A DNA stretch of 16,807 nt from Candidatus Levyibacteriota bacterium (lineage in GTDB: Bacteria > Patescibacteria > Microgenomatia > Levybacterales > UBA12049). The stretch covers positions 1-16,807 of the forward strand of contig JACPGP010000013.1 of assembly GCA_016182425.1 (NCBI GenBank), written 5' to 3'. The notes under the pieces were generated by a model that worked only from the letters and a program-made list of their open reading frames with translations, was not told the origin of the DNA and did not search any database. Positions 1 to 6,747 of the stretch are shown here, piece by piece (the stretch's first letter is position 1; the number at the start of each line of letters is the position of its first letter). The position numbers and the translations under genes are program-made.

Positions 1-1296
1 CCATTTTTTTTGAGTTTTTTTAACATTGGTGGGAAATATACAGTTGAACAAATGTTGCTTATGACAGATCTTACTCGCGTTATTCTTATTGCGCAGTTTT
101 TCTTTATTGCCGCCACGTTTTTTTCGGCCATCTTGCAGTCGTATAATCATTTTTTTATTCCTGGTATTGCTGCTGCCACTTACAATTTTGGCATTATTAT
201 TGGTATTTTTTCTCTTTCTTCGTCATTTGGTATTTATGCACCAGCGTATGGAAGTATCATGGGCGGATGTTTTTTTATTCTTGTACAAATCCCCATGATT
301 AAAAAAATAGGTTTCAAGTTTATCCCATCATTGCAGCTGCAAGTATCGGGAGTTGGGGAAGTAATAAAACTGATGTGGCCGCGAACACTCTCAAATGGCG
401 TCTTTCAGGCTGGCACCTTTGCTATTGCTGCGCTTATTTCGTTTCTGTCTGATCCTGGGCGAAACTATACTATTTTTGATTATGCGCAAACACTGGCTTT
501 TGCGCCAGTAAGTCTTATTGGGCAGACAATTGCCCAAGCTGCTTTGCCTGTGCTCTCACGTGAGAGAGAAAAACTTGAGGAGTTTAAGACAACTTTTCTG
601 ACCAGTTTTACGCAAGTGTTGTATCTGGTGCTTCCTCTTTCGGTACTTTTACTTATTCTTCGTATTCCGGTTGTTAGATTAGTATTTGGGGCTGGTCTTT
701 TTGATTGGGAAGCAACTGTTTTAACAGGAAGAACATTAGCATTTCTCTCCCTGTCTGTTTTTGCCCAGGCACTCGTTGCTCTTATATCTCGAGGTTTCTA
801 TGCCCTGCATGATACAAAAATTCCTCTAGTAGTGGGTACGCTTTCAACGATCTTTCTAGTAGGATTGGGAACGTTTTTTGTTTTGGTAGGTAAGCTTGGG
901 GTAGAGAGTATTGCAATAGCCTATTCCCTGGCGGCAATTGCAAATGTAATTGCACTCTTTTTTCTTCTTGATCGAAAAATAGGAGGGTTTGATAAAAAAG
1001 CACTTTCTTTTAGGTTGCTTAAAATTTTTATTGCCACAGCCTTTACTGCCATTGCGCTTTATGTGCCGATTAAACTGTTAGATCAATTGGTGTTTGATAC
1101 CACACGAACAATTAATCTTTTGTTGTTAACCGGAATTTCAAGTGCCATAGGACTTTCCATTTATCTTTTTCTTACGTGGTTGCTAAATGTTCGGGAGGCA
1201 ATGATTTTTGTGTTGCTTTTTAAGAAGGTTGGTAACTGGAGAGAGATTTTGGGTAAATCCGATGAGGTTATAGACGGCACCCGCTTTAACCCATAA
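1..1296 (+). CDS. murJ: Lipid II flippase MurJ (MviN family), 5'-truncated by the window edge
   Basis: This is an integral membrane flippase that moves lipid-linked peptidoglycan precursor (lipid II) across the cytoplasmic membrane. The reading frame is open from base 1, so the gene starts upstream. 431 residues are visible out of the roughly 500-550 usual for the family, so about 100 N-terminal residues are missing. The visible part is a series of hydrophobic helices separated by short charged loops. Near the middle is a stretch reading SRGFYALHDTKIPL, which matches the conserved MurJ pattern of a (G)FYAxxDTxxP segment before a transmembrane helix. The TTG at base 10 is only an internal codon and not a real start. 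The gene ends with TAA, and 76 nt separate it from the next start. Family assignment is good from the helix pattern and the FYALHDTK motif, but the N-terminal half of the family signature cannot be checked. Confidence 0.88.
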   Translation, partial: PFFLSFFNIGGKYTVEQMLLMTDLTRVILIAQFFFIAATFFSAILQSYNHFFIPGIAAATYNFGIIIGIFSLSSSFGIYAPAYGSIMGGCFFILVQIPMIKKIGFKFIPSLQLQVSGVGEVIKLMWPRTLSNGVFQAGTFAIAALISFLSDPGRNYTIFDYAQTLAFAPVSLIGQTIAQAALPVLSREREKLEEFKTTFLTSFTQVLYLVLPLSVLLLILRIPVVRLVFGAGLFDWEATVLTGRTLAFLSLSVFAQALVALISRGFYALHDTKIPLVVGTLSTIFLVGLGTFFVLVGKLGVESIAIAYSLAAIANVIALFFLLDRKIGGFDKKALSFRLLKIFIATAFTAIALYVPIKLLDQLVFDTTRTINLLLLTGISSAIGLSIYLFLTWLLNVREAMIFVLLFKKVGNWREILGKSDEVIDGTRFNP

Positions 1297-1326
1297 AATT
1301 TCTTGTCATAGCAGTCTATTTACCTA

Positions 1327-1355
1327 TTGACAAAGAAGAAAAAAAGTTGTTTAGT
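1327..1355 (+). promoter_or_regulatory. Sigma70-type promoter for the GalT-like gene
   Basis: A perfect -35 box TTGACA at 1327-1332 is followed, after exactly 17 nt, by TTTAGT at 1350-1355 (4 of 6 matches to TATAAT). The predicted transcription start is near 1362, leaving a leader of only about 11 nt before the ATG at 1373. The 11 bases TTGACAAAGAA are identical to those at the -35 of the groES promoter. The -10 is weak, so this is moderately supported. No terminator hairpin separates it from murJ. Confidence 0.5.
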
Positions 1356-1372
1356 AAACATGCCTAGTCTTT

Positions 1373-2647
1373 ATGGTATCTTCTCGAGAAATAGGACGCC
1401 AAACAGATGGAACACAAGTTTTTGTTGCACAACCTTTTTCTGAAAATGGGCGCTCTCCTGAGAGCCACGTCGTAATACCATCTATTCTTAAACTCCTCGA
1501 AGCTGTCGCTTTACTTTCAGAGAAAGAGAGACAATTGATAGAAGGTTTTTTTGAAATCAATAGGGAAGGTGGAGCTGGAGCATCTCCAGGATTAGAAATT
1601 CCAGAAGAAATGATTCCTTGGGTGATGGAAAATTTTGGTAGTGAAGATAGAACCGCAGAGGAAACTCTTGCATTAATGAGAGATCAGCCGATTGTTCATA
1701 TACAGGATAGATTGATTAAAAATGATGTTGTTGTGAATGAGTTGAGAAGAAAAAGACCACAGCCTCTTAAAAGAGAAAGTGCATTTCAAAATGATATTCA
1801 CGATGACGAAAAAAGAGGAAGATGTCCATTTTGCCCTATTGAACAGCAAACACCCTATGATGCTGAAACAGGTAGGATTTCACGAGGCACTGTGGTTAGT
1901 GCAGTAAATATTACAAAATTTGCACCAGATCATCTTTTGATGGTAGCAGAGCATAATCCATATGAAACTACGAGAGAGCAATTTAGAGATCAAGTGAAAT
2001 TAGCTCTTGATTGGGCCAGACAAAAATCTGCTGCAGATCCTGATAAGAAATTTTTAAGGATTGGTTTAAACCGTGGATACCGAGCAGCGGGATCACAAGT
2101 TCATGATCATGGGCAAGGAGAACTACGCAGAGGCAGCATGCACTTCCCTGTTGCGGAGCGAATAATTGAGATTGCTAATAACTATAGAGTTCATAAAGAG
2201 GATCCAACCGTACATTATCTCGATGATTATTTTAGAGCACACCAAGCGTTGGGATTGGGTACTCAAATTGGCAAAGCAAAAGTTTTGTCTATGTTAGTGC
2301 CCCCAAAAGAACATGGCGTGATGGTAATAGATGATGGGTATGGACATGAACCCTTCGACGTGTCAGATGATTTTATCGATGCGTTGTGGGAAGTGCAACA
2401 GTTTATGATGCAAAAAGAAAATGTTAAAGAGTACAATATTTACATTCTTCCAAGACCAAATAATCCAGATAGCCCTGAATATTGGTCTGAGTACAAGCCA
2501 ATTGCTATTTTTGTAGATCGAGGACATTCAACTTCGCAAAATTCCGATATAGGATATGCAGAATTATCCGGCACAGCAATTCTATCCTATGATGTATTTG
2601 ATTATGGACCAAAACTTAATAGATATTTATTAGATCAAGCTGCTTAA
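1373..2647 (+). CDS. GalT-like nucleotidyltransferase of the HIT superfamily with a long N-terminal extension
   Basis: The protein has 424 residues. A zinc-type CPFC motif lies at residues 151-154, followed by a PDHLLMVAEHNP segment (residues 185-196) and the HIT-superfamily signature H244-D-H246-G-Q248 inside an NRGYRAAGSQ context. In galactose-1-phosphate uridylyltransferases the same order is CxxC, a histidine loop and HPHxQ. There the second histidine of the last motif is the one that becomes nucleotidylated. The C-terminal half (around KVLSMLVPPKEHG and YAELSGTAIL) resembles the second GalT repeat. I infer transfer of a nucleotide between sugar phosphates, but the substrate is unknown and an Ap4A-phosphorylase-like role is also possible. 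Residues 1-130 have no family I recognise and are rich in charged residues. ATG 1373 is chosen because it is the first in-frame ATG after the promoter; there is no Shine-Dalgarno site. Confidence 0.62.
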   Translation: MVSSREIGRQTDGTQVFVAQPFSENGRSPESHVVIPSILKLLEAVALLSEKERQLIEGFFEINREGGAGASPGLEIPEEMIPWVMENFGSEDRTAEETLALMRDQPIVHIQDRLIKNDVVVNELRRKRPQPLKRESAFQNDIHDDEKRGRCPFCPIEQQTPYDAETGRISRGTVVSAVNITKFAPDHLLMVAEHNPYETTREQFRDQVKLALDWARQKSAADPDKKFLRIGLNRGYRAAGSQVHDHGQGELRRGSMHFPVAERIIEIANNYRVHKEDPTVHYLDDYFRAHQALGLGTQIGKAKVLSMLVPPKEHGVMVIDDGYGHEPFDVSDDFIDALWEVQQFMMQKENVKEYNIYILPRPNNPDSPEYWSEYKPIAIFVDRGHSTSQNSDIGYAELSGTAILSYDVFDYGPKLNRYLLDQAA

Positions 2648-2656
2648 TATTTTAAT

Positions 2657-2685
2657 TTGCTTTTCTTTCTGATCCTCTCTATACT
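2657..2685 (+). promoter_or_regulatory. Promoter of lepA, nearly leaderless
   Basis: TTGCTT at 2657-2662, 17 nt, then TATACT at 2680-2685 (5 of 6 matches to TATAAT). Transcription should start near 2691-2693, only 3-5 nt before the lepA ATG at 2696. The in-frame upstream extension of lepA (from a TTG at 2657) would translate this promoter into a hydrophobic stretch unrelated to LepA, which supports the ATG at 2696 as the real start. Confidence 0.55.
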
Positions 2686-2695
2686 CGTTTCAACT

Positions 2696-4411
2696 ATGAC
2701 ACAAAATATTCGTAACTTTGCCATTATTGCCCACGTGGATCATGGCAAGTCAACATTGTCTGACAGATTGCTGGAGATTACAAAAACTATTCCCAAAGAG
2801 AAGATGCGGGAGCAGTTTTTAGACCAAAACCCGATTAGTCGTGAGCGGGGAATCACCATAAAACTTGCTCCTGTGCGAATGAACTACAGTAGCTATACGC
2901 TAAACTTAATTGATACGCCTGGCCATGTGGATTTTTCGTATGAGGTTTCAAGGACTCTTGCTGCGTGTGAAGGAGTTGTGCTTTTGGTTGATGCCACGCA
3001 AGGCATTCAAGCGCAAACAGTGGCACACTGGCATGTTGCCAGAAAATTAAACCTGTCAATTATTCCAGTACTTAACAAAATAGACTTGCCAAATGCGCAG
3101 GTGGATTTGGTAACAAAGGAGTTATGCGATACATTTGGATTCCAAAGAGATGAAATTTTATCTGTTTCGGCAAAAACTGGAGAAAATGTAGAAAATCTAC
3201 TCAAAACAATCATTGAAAAAATTCCTCCGCCCAAAACATCTTTGCAGCCATCTCTTCGCGCTTTAGTGTTTGACGCGCTGTATGATGAACATAAGGGTGT
3301 GGTGGCATTTGTGCGAGTTGTTGATGGAACTGTTAAAAAAGGAGAAATCATAAGAATGTGTCAAACACATGCCACGTCGAATGTTTTGGAAGTTGGCTAT
3401 TTTTCTCCAAGCCTTACTCCAATTACAGCGCTTTCAACAGGCGATATTGGTTATATTGTTACAGGAATAAAAGATATTCGGCAAGTGCAGGTTGGTGATA
3501 CCGTTACAATCTCAAATCTCGAGCCGTTGCCAGGATATAAGCAGCCAAAGCCGATGGTGTTTTTTGGAGTGTATCCTAAATCAACAGATGATCTGGTAAA
3601 ACTCAAGGAAGGGCTTAAGCGCGTTGCTTTAACTGATGCATCTCTATCGATATCCTTGGAGTATTCGTCATTTTTGGGTAGTGGTTTTCGGGTGGGTTTT
3701 TTAGGACTATTGCATGCCGAGATTGTGAAAGAGCGACTGAAACAGGAGTCGGGTATTGAGCCGCTCTTGACCATGCCCCAAGTGTTATATCAAAAAACAG
3801 AAGATGGCACATTTCTTGAGCCATATATGAAGCTACTCGTATACACACCGGTGCAATACGTTGGAAATTTAATGACTGTTTGCCAGAAAAGAAAGGGAGT
3901 GCTGCAAAATGTTGAATATCACGATACATATGCAGTGCTTACTTACGACATACCATATAGCATGTTTATCCAAGGACTTTCTTCGGAAATTAAAAGCGTA
4001 ACTTCTGGGTTTGCCAGTGTTGATTATGAACTTTTGGGGTATAAAAAGGCAGATTTAGTGCGAGTTGAAGTGCGGGTGAATGATGTACCAATTGATGTGT
4101 TGTCTGACTATAGTTACAGGCAAGATGCAATCCATCATGCCCGAGAAAAAGCAGCAAAACTCAAAGTTACTTTGCCAAGAGCACAGGTGAGGCAAGTTAT
4201 TCAAGGAGTTATTGATGGAATAATTGTTGCCAGAGAAGAAATACCGCCATTTAGAAAAGATGTCTTAAAAAAAATGTCTGGGGGAGACAGGACTAGAAAA
4301 GATAAATTGCTTGATAAGCAAAAAAAGGGGAAAGCAAAAATGATTGGCGTGGCAAAAATAGATATTCCGCAAGAGGCACTGTTTTCGTTTATAGAGCAAA
4401 AAAGAGGATAG
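2696..4411 (+). CDS. lepA: Elongation factor 4 (LepA), translational GTPase
   Basis: This ribosome-bound GTPase of the translation-factor family is thought to act on stalled or mis-translocated ribosomes or in ribosome biogenesis. The 571 residues (about 600 in E. coli) show all G-domain motifs in order: G1 AHVDHGKST (12-20), the switch I segment RERGITIK (49-56), G3 DTPGH (73-77, with the catalytic-type histidine), G4 NKID (127-130) and G5 SAK (158-160). The C-terminal LepA-specific domain is present, with a GGDRTRKDKLLDKQKKGK segment that corresponds to the conserved GGDxxRKxKLLxKQKxGK block. The start is set at the ATG giving MTQNIRNFAIIAHVDHGKS, which is standard for the family. There is no Shine-Dalgarno site. 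The last 23 bp overlap the end of the convergent PKD-domain gene. Confidence 0.96.
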   Translation: MTQNIRNFAIIAHVDHGKSTLSDRLLEITKTIPKEKMREQFLDQNPISRERGITIKLAPVRMNYSSYTLNLIDTPGHVDFSYEVSRTLAACEGVVLLVDATQGIQAQTVAHWHVARKLNLSIIPVLNKIDLPNAQVDLVTKELCDTFGFQRDEILSVSAKTGENVENLLKTIIEKIPPPKTSLQPSLRALVFDALYDEHKGVVAFVRVVDGTVKKGEIIRMCQTHATSNVLEVGYFSPSLTPITALSTGDIGYIVTGIKDIRQVQVGDTVTISNLEPLPGYKQPKPMVFFGVYPKSTDDLVKLKEGLKRVALTDASLSISLEYSSFLGSGFRVGFLGLLHAEIVKERLKQESGIEPLLTMPQVLYQKTEDGTFLEPYMKLLVYTPVQYVGNLMTVCQKRKGVLQNVEYHDTYAVLTYDIPYSMFIQGLSSEIKSVTSGFASVDYELLGYKKADLVRVEVRVNDVPIDVLSDYSYRQDAIHHAREKAAKLKVTLPRAQVRQVIQGVIDGIIVAREEIPPFRKDVLKKMSGGDRTRKDKLLDKQKKGKAKMIGVAKIDIPQEALFSFIEQKRG

Positions 4412-5615
4412 TGCCGATAATAATTAGTGCTGCCCCTGCTGCTCCAATGCCCAAAATAGTGTTTCCTGGTCCTGGTTGTTCGGTAAAAGTTTTTTGGGGA
4501 ATCGGTGTTGGTGTTTGGATGGAGGTTTGGGCAATAGGCGTGGTTGTTGCTGTTTCCTCACCAGTTCCTTTTATAACAGTTATGTTTTGCGTACAACTGG
4601 CACTGGCAGTACTTAATCCACCACTACTGTCTGTTAGTGTTACTTTGGCAGTGTATGTCCCTGGGTTATTGTAGGTATGCGCTTTTGCAACGCTTACTGT
4701 TTTTGAGCCAATCCCACCGCCGCTGGTTTCGGTTTGAACTGGACCATCGCCAAAATCAAACGTTACACTACTTATTGTGCCATCGGTGTCATTTCCGTTG
4801 GCGGTGAAAGTGATGGAGAACGGCGCCGGGCCAGAGGTGGTGCGGTCAACATTAAGCCCCGTACAAACAGGTATCTGATTTGGCGTCCCCGTGCCGGCGG
4901 CTCCAGTTGGTGTTGGCGGGGGAGTAGTGGTAGCGGCCGGGGGGTTTGTTGGTGTTGATGTTGATGCTTCTACAATTTTTATAAGAGCTGGTAAGACCGA
5001 GGACAAAACATTTACTTCAGGGTCAATAGTTGAGGTGGCATTTGATTTTGTTTGGTCAAAGGAAATTCTAATTTCACTGCCTACCGCCAGGGCTTTAAAG
5101 GTGATAGTAGCAATTGTGGTTTTTTTAGTGATTGCTTTAAGCGCATCGGTACCAACGGATCGGGTCACAGAGGCATTGCCAGTAGTATATGTTGAGGCCA
5201 CAAGATTTTGCGTGAAACCCGGCGAGGCAGGATCTGTGTCTGGAAAGGCAAAACCTAGTTTGGCAGTGTTTTTATCAGGACTGGTGTCTTTGGCAGGATC
5301 TGCCTCTAGTTTTCCCGCGTCGTAGTTGATGCTAATGGTTGCCACAATGATTTTATTTTTCTCAACTCCTGTGCCTCCTGTTGGATCAAGGATAATATCC
5401 AGCGCCAGTTTTTCGCCAACTTTTGCTTGAACAGCAGTAGTATCATCCAGACAATTGGTAGTTGAGGGCTGCGCAAAACACATAATCGTGGCTGCTTCGG
5501 CTTTTGACTTGGTGCTGGTTCGTGTTTGAAGGAAAAAGACAGTCAGGGGAACAACAGCCAACAAAACCGCAAGGAATCCAATAAAGAGTAATTTTTTTCC
5601 AGCAAAAAAAGACAT
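4389..5615 (-). CDS. Surface-anchored protein with cohesin-like and PKD domains
   Basis: The 408 residues read as follows. An N-terminal hydrophobic segment (about 8-29) is a signal anchor or uncleaved signal. A beta-rich region (about 60-215), with KVGEKLALDIILDPTGG then ATISINYDAGKLEA, is typical of cohesin-like domains. A Pro/Thr-rich linker (about 217-247) follows. Next comes a PKD domain (about 248-348), with SGPAPFSITFTANG, a DFGDG core and HTYNNPGTYTAKVTLTD. A second Thr/Pro linker (about 350-382) leads to a C-terminal transmembrane helix (about 384-406). The domains should face outside the membrane, in adhesion or cell-wall contact. This is inferred from architecture; the ligand is unknown and no dockerin is visible in the window. 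The linkers are suited to O-glycosylation. The gene lies downstream of the PsbP-like gene but has its own promoter. Its stop overlaps lepA tail to tail. Confidence 0.8.
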   Translation of the reverse strand: MSFFAGKKLLFIGFLAVLLAVVPLTVFFLQTRTSTKSKAEAATIMCFAQPSTTNCLDDTTAVQAKVGEKLALDIILDPTGGTGVEKNKIIVATISINYDAGKLEADPAKDTSPDKNTAKLGFAFPDTDPASPGFTQNLVASTYTTGNASVTRSVGTDALKAITKKTTIATITFKALAVGSEIRISFDQTKSNATSTIDPEVNVLSSVLPALIKIVEASTSTPTNPPAATTTPPPTPTGAAGTGTPNQIPVCTGLNVDRTTSGPAPFSITFTANGNDTDGTISSVTFDFGDGPVQTETSGGGIGSKTVSVAKAHTYNNPGTYTAKVTLTDSSGGLSTASASCTQNITVIKGTGEETATTTPIAQTSIQTPTPIPQKTFTEQPGPGNTILGIGAAGAALIIIGTILFFAL

Positions 5616-5626
5616 AAGCCTATTCC

Positions 5627-5656
5627 ATCGTATAAGAAGAGAAAGATAAGTGTCAA
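5627..5656 (-). promoter_or_regulatory. Promoter of the cohesin-like/PKD gene
   Basis: On the minus strand, a perfect TTGACA (5656-5651) is followed by either TATACG (5634-5629, spacing 16) or TACGAT (5632-5627, spacing 18). Both match TATAAT at 4 of 6 positions. The second choice puts the -10 end 11 nt before the ATG at 5615, so the predicted leader is only a few nucleotides. The promoter sits in a 64-nt gap between the two minus-strand genes, which shows no other feature. Confidence 0.5.
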
Positions 5657-5679
5657 GTCCTGTTTAAGATGTTGGGAGT

Positions 5680-6300
5680 TTATGGGGCGACTTTATCAAG
5701 AGACTCAATGGATAATTCTATAATATTTTTATACTTTTGTAACGAAGTATCCGGCGCGCTGCCTGTTACCACCACAGCATATTTATCGTTAACGTAGAAT
5801 ACATACTGGATTTGCCAAACAACCGCGCCATCGGGACGCGGGTTTTTAATTTCAAAAACGTAAACATCCATACCATTTACTTTTTTGACCGCGTCGCTGA
5901 CAAATTTCATACTGGGGTACTGTCCAAGCATCTGGTCTTTCCAGGAAGCCTGGTAGTCGGCAAAGTTTTTTAATGTGTTTGGGTGGGTATCGACCACAGC
6001 GTTAATGTTTACTGTAAAGGATTGTCTACTAGGTAGTTTTTCGGACGTGATAGAGCCGGCCAGAAGATCAACTCTTGGATCTTCGGCTTTTGCCCAGCCC
6101 AGCGGCAATTTTATGGAAAAAGTTGGCTTTCCTTTGGTACCGGCAAAAGTAATTTTCCTAGGAGCAAGATTTGGTTGTTGGGTAACTTCTTCTTTCTGTT
6201 GGGCGGTGGACAGGACGCCTATGGCAAACAGAACGATAACAATAACGATAGTTACCACTGCTCCAATAATAATTTTTGGCTTGCCCAAGATGTTTTTCAT
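5680..6300 (-). CDS. Membrane-anchored protein with a PsbP/DcrB-like domain
   Basis: The protein has 206 residues. A strong N-terminal hydrophobic helix (about 9-31) is followed by a polar linker and a soluble domain (about 45-204). The domain opens with FSIKLPLGWAKAEDP, the strand-P-x-GW pattern seen in Mog1/PsbP-fold domains such as DcrB and PsbP-like proteins. Near the end is a VVVTGSAPDTSLQKYKNIIELSIESL segment, a common closing pattern of this fold (TGS, then a helix with the final 'SxxSL'). The domain would lie outside the membrane. Fold assignment is by pattern only and no enzyme motif is seen. The start is taken at the ATG giving MKNILGKPK: the further upstream TTG at 6339 is part of the -35 box. 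The gene is divergent from groES and leads into the PKD-domain gene, so the pair may be one surface module. Confidence 0.68.
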   Translation of the reverse strand: MKNILGKPKIIIGAVVTIVIVIVLFAIGVLSTAQQKEEVTQQPNLAPRKITFAGTKGKPTFSIKLPLGWAKAEDPRVDLLAGSITSEKLPSRQSFTVNINAVVDTHPNTLKNFADYQASWKDQMLGQYPSMKFVSDAVKKVNGMDVYVFEIKNPRPDGAVVWQIQYVFYVNDKYAVVVTGSAPDTSLQKYKNIIELSIESLDKVAP

Positions 6301-6310
6301 GCGTGATAGG

Positions 6311-6339
6311 ATTGTTTCAAACACGAAACAACATGTCAA
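6311..6339 (-). promoter_or_regulatory. Promoter of the PsbP-like gene, nearly leaderless
   Basis: On the minus strand, a perfect TTGACA (6339-6334), 17 nt, then AACAAT (6316-6311; 4 of 6). The -10 ends 10 nt before the ATG at 6300, so the mRNA would begin about 3-5 nt before the start codon. Confidence 0.52.
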
Positions 6340-6343
6340 GTCA

Positions 6344-6361
6344 TATAGTATATATACTATA
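6344..6361. promoter_or_regulatory. 18-bp perfect palindrome between divergent -35 boxes
   Basis: TATAGTATATATACTATA is identical to its own reverse complement. It sits midway between the -35 box of the minus-strand PsbP-like gene (6334-6339) and that of groES (6367-6372), with 4 and 5 nt on either side. A dimeric regulator could bind here and touch both promoters. It could also act as an AT-rich upstream element or a melting/cruciform site. The symmetry is direct observation; any function is inference. Confidence 0.5.
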
Positions 6362-6366
6362 GGTTC

Positions 6367-6395
6367 TTGACAAAGAAAATATATTGATGTATAAC
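6367..6395 (+). promoter_or_regulatory. groESL promoter
   Basis: A perfect TTGACA (6367-6372), 17 nt, then TATAAC (6390-6395; 5 of 6). It is the strongest promoter in the window. The predicted start is near 6402, giving a leader of about 40 nt before the groES ATG at 6444. The CIRCE-like element begins immediately after the -10 box. Confidence 0.72.
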
Positions 6396-6422
6396 TTAGC
6401 AGTCACTACATGTTAGTGATAT
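6396..6422 (+). promoter_or_regulatory. Degenerate CIRCE element (HrcA operator) at the groESL start site
   Basis: The left arm TTAGCAGTC (6396-6404) matches the CIRCE consensus TTAGCACTC at 8 of 9 positions. Exactly 9 nt later, the right arm TAGTGATAT (6414-6422) matches GAGTGCTAA at 6 of 9. Within it, TCACTA (6403-6408) and TAGTGA (6414-6419) form a perfect 6-bp inverted repeat with a 5-nt loop. CIRCE is the known operator of the heat-shock repressor HrcA, and it typically sits at the transcription start of groE operons, as here. No hrcA gene is in the window. Confidence 0.62.
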
Positions 6423-6443
6423 TTTTTCGAAATTTTTATACGT

Positions 6444-6746
6444 ATGGCAGGAAAATCACACCACATAGAACCATTATTTGATAATGTTTTGATAAGACCG
6501 CTTGAAGCAGAAGCCAAAACCTCAAGCGGCATTATCCTGCCAGATACTGTCAAAGAAAAACCTCAAATTGGCGTGGTGAAAGCTGTTGGTAAAGGAAAAA
6601 CAGATAAAGATGGAAAACGTATTCCTATCGTTGTGAAAGTAGGAGACAAGGTGATGTATAAAAAATGGGGTGGTAACGAGGTAAAAGTGGCAGGCGAAGA
6701 ATGGACACTGGTAAGTCAAGAAGATATTCTTGCGATAGTTAATTAA
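6444..6746 (+). CDS. groS: Co-chaperonin GroES
   Basis: This 100-residue cytoplasmic co-chaperonin forms the heptameric lid that caps the GroEL folding chamber. The sequence opens with IEPLFDNVLIRPLEAEAKTSSG. It includes the mobile-loop region (around EAKTSSGIILPD, about residues 23-34) whose hydrophobic tripeptide docks on GroEL. It also has the family's VGDKVMYKKWGGNEVKV core and a closing EDILAIVN. There is no Shine-Dalgarno site before ATG 6444, and the upstream DNA is T/A-rich. groEL starts 1 nt after the stop codon, so the two are certainly co-transcribed. Control is predicted through the CIRCE-like element at the promoter. Confidence 0.97.
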   Translation: MAGKSHHIEPLFDNVLIRPLEAEAKTSSGIILPDTVKEKPQIGVVKAVGKGKTDKDGKRIPIVVKVGDKVMYKKWGGNEVKVAGEEWTLVSQEDILAIVN

Positions 6747-6747
6747 T

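Noticed and set aside
1297..1372. Terminator or RNA gene between murJ and the GalT-like gene
   Set aside because: I found no stable hairpin followed by a T run and no tRNA-like fold. Only the promoter is supported.
2657..2695. 13-residue N-terminal extension of LepA from a TTG codon
   Set aside because: The stretch contains a good promoter (TTGCTT-17-TATACT), and LepA proteins begin right before the G1 motif as at ATG 2696.
4800..4950. Locally GC-rich patch that could hint at inserted DNA
   Set aside because: It coincides with the Pro/Thr/Ala/Gly-rich linker of the PKD protein, whose codons are GC-rich by nature. There are no flanking repeats or mobile genes.
4891..5325. 144-residue plus-strand frame opposite the PKD-protein gene
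   Set aside because: It is a shadow of the Pro/Thr/Ala-rich coding sequence on the minus strand, which has convincing PKD and anchor features. The plus frame has none.
6301..6339. 13-residue extension of the PsbP-like protein from a TTG codon
   Set aside because: The TTG is the first half of a perfect TTGACA -35 box, and the ATG at 6300 starts a normal positive-then-hydrophobic anchor.
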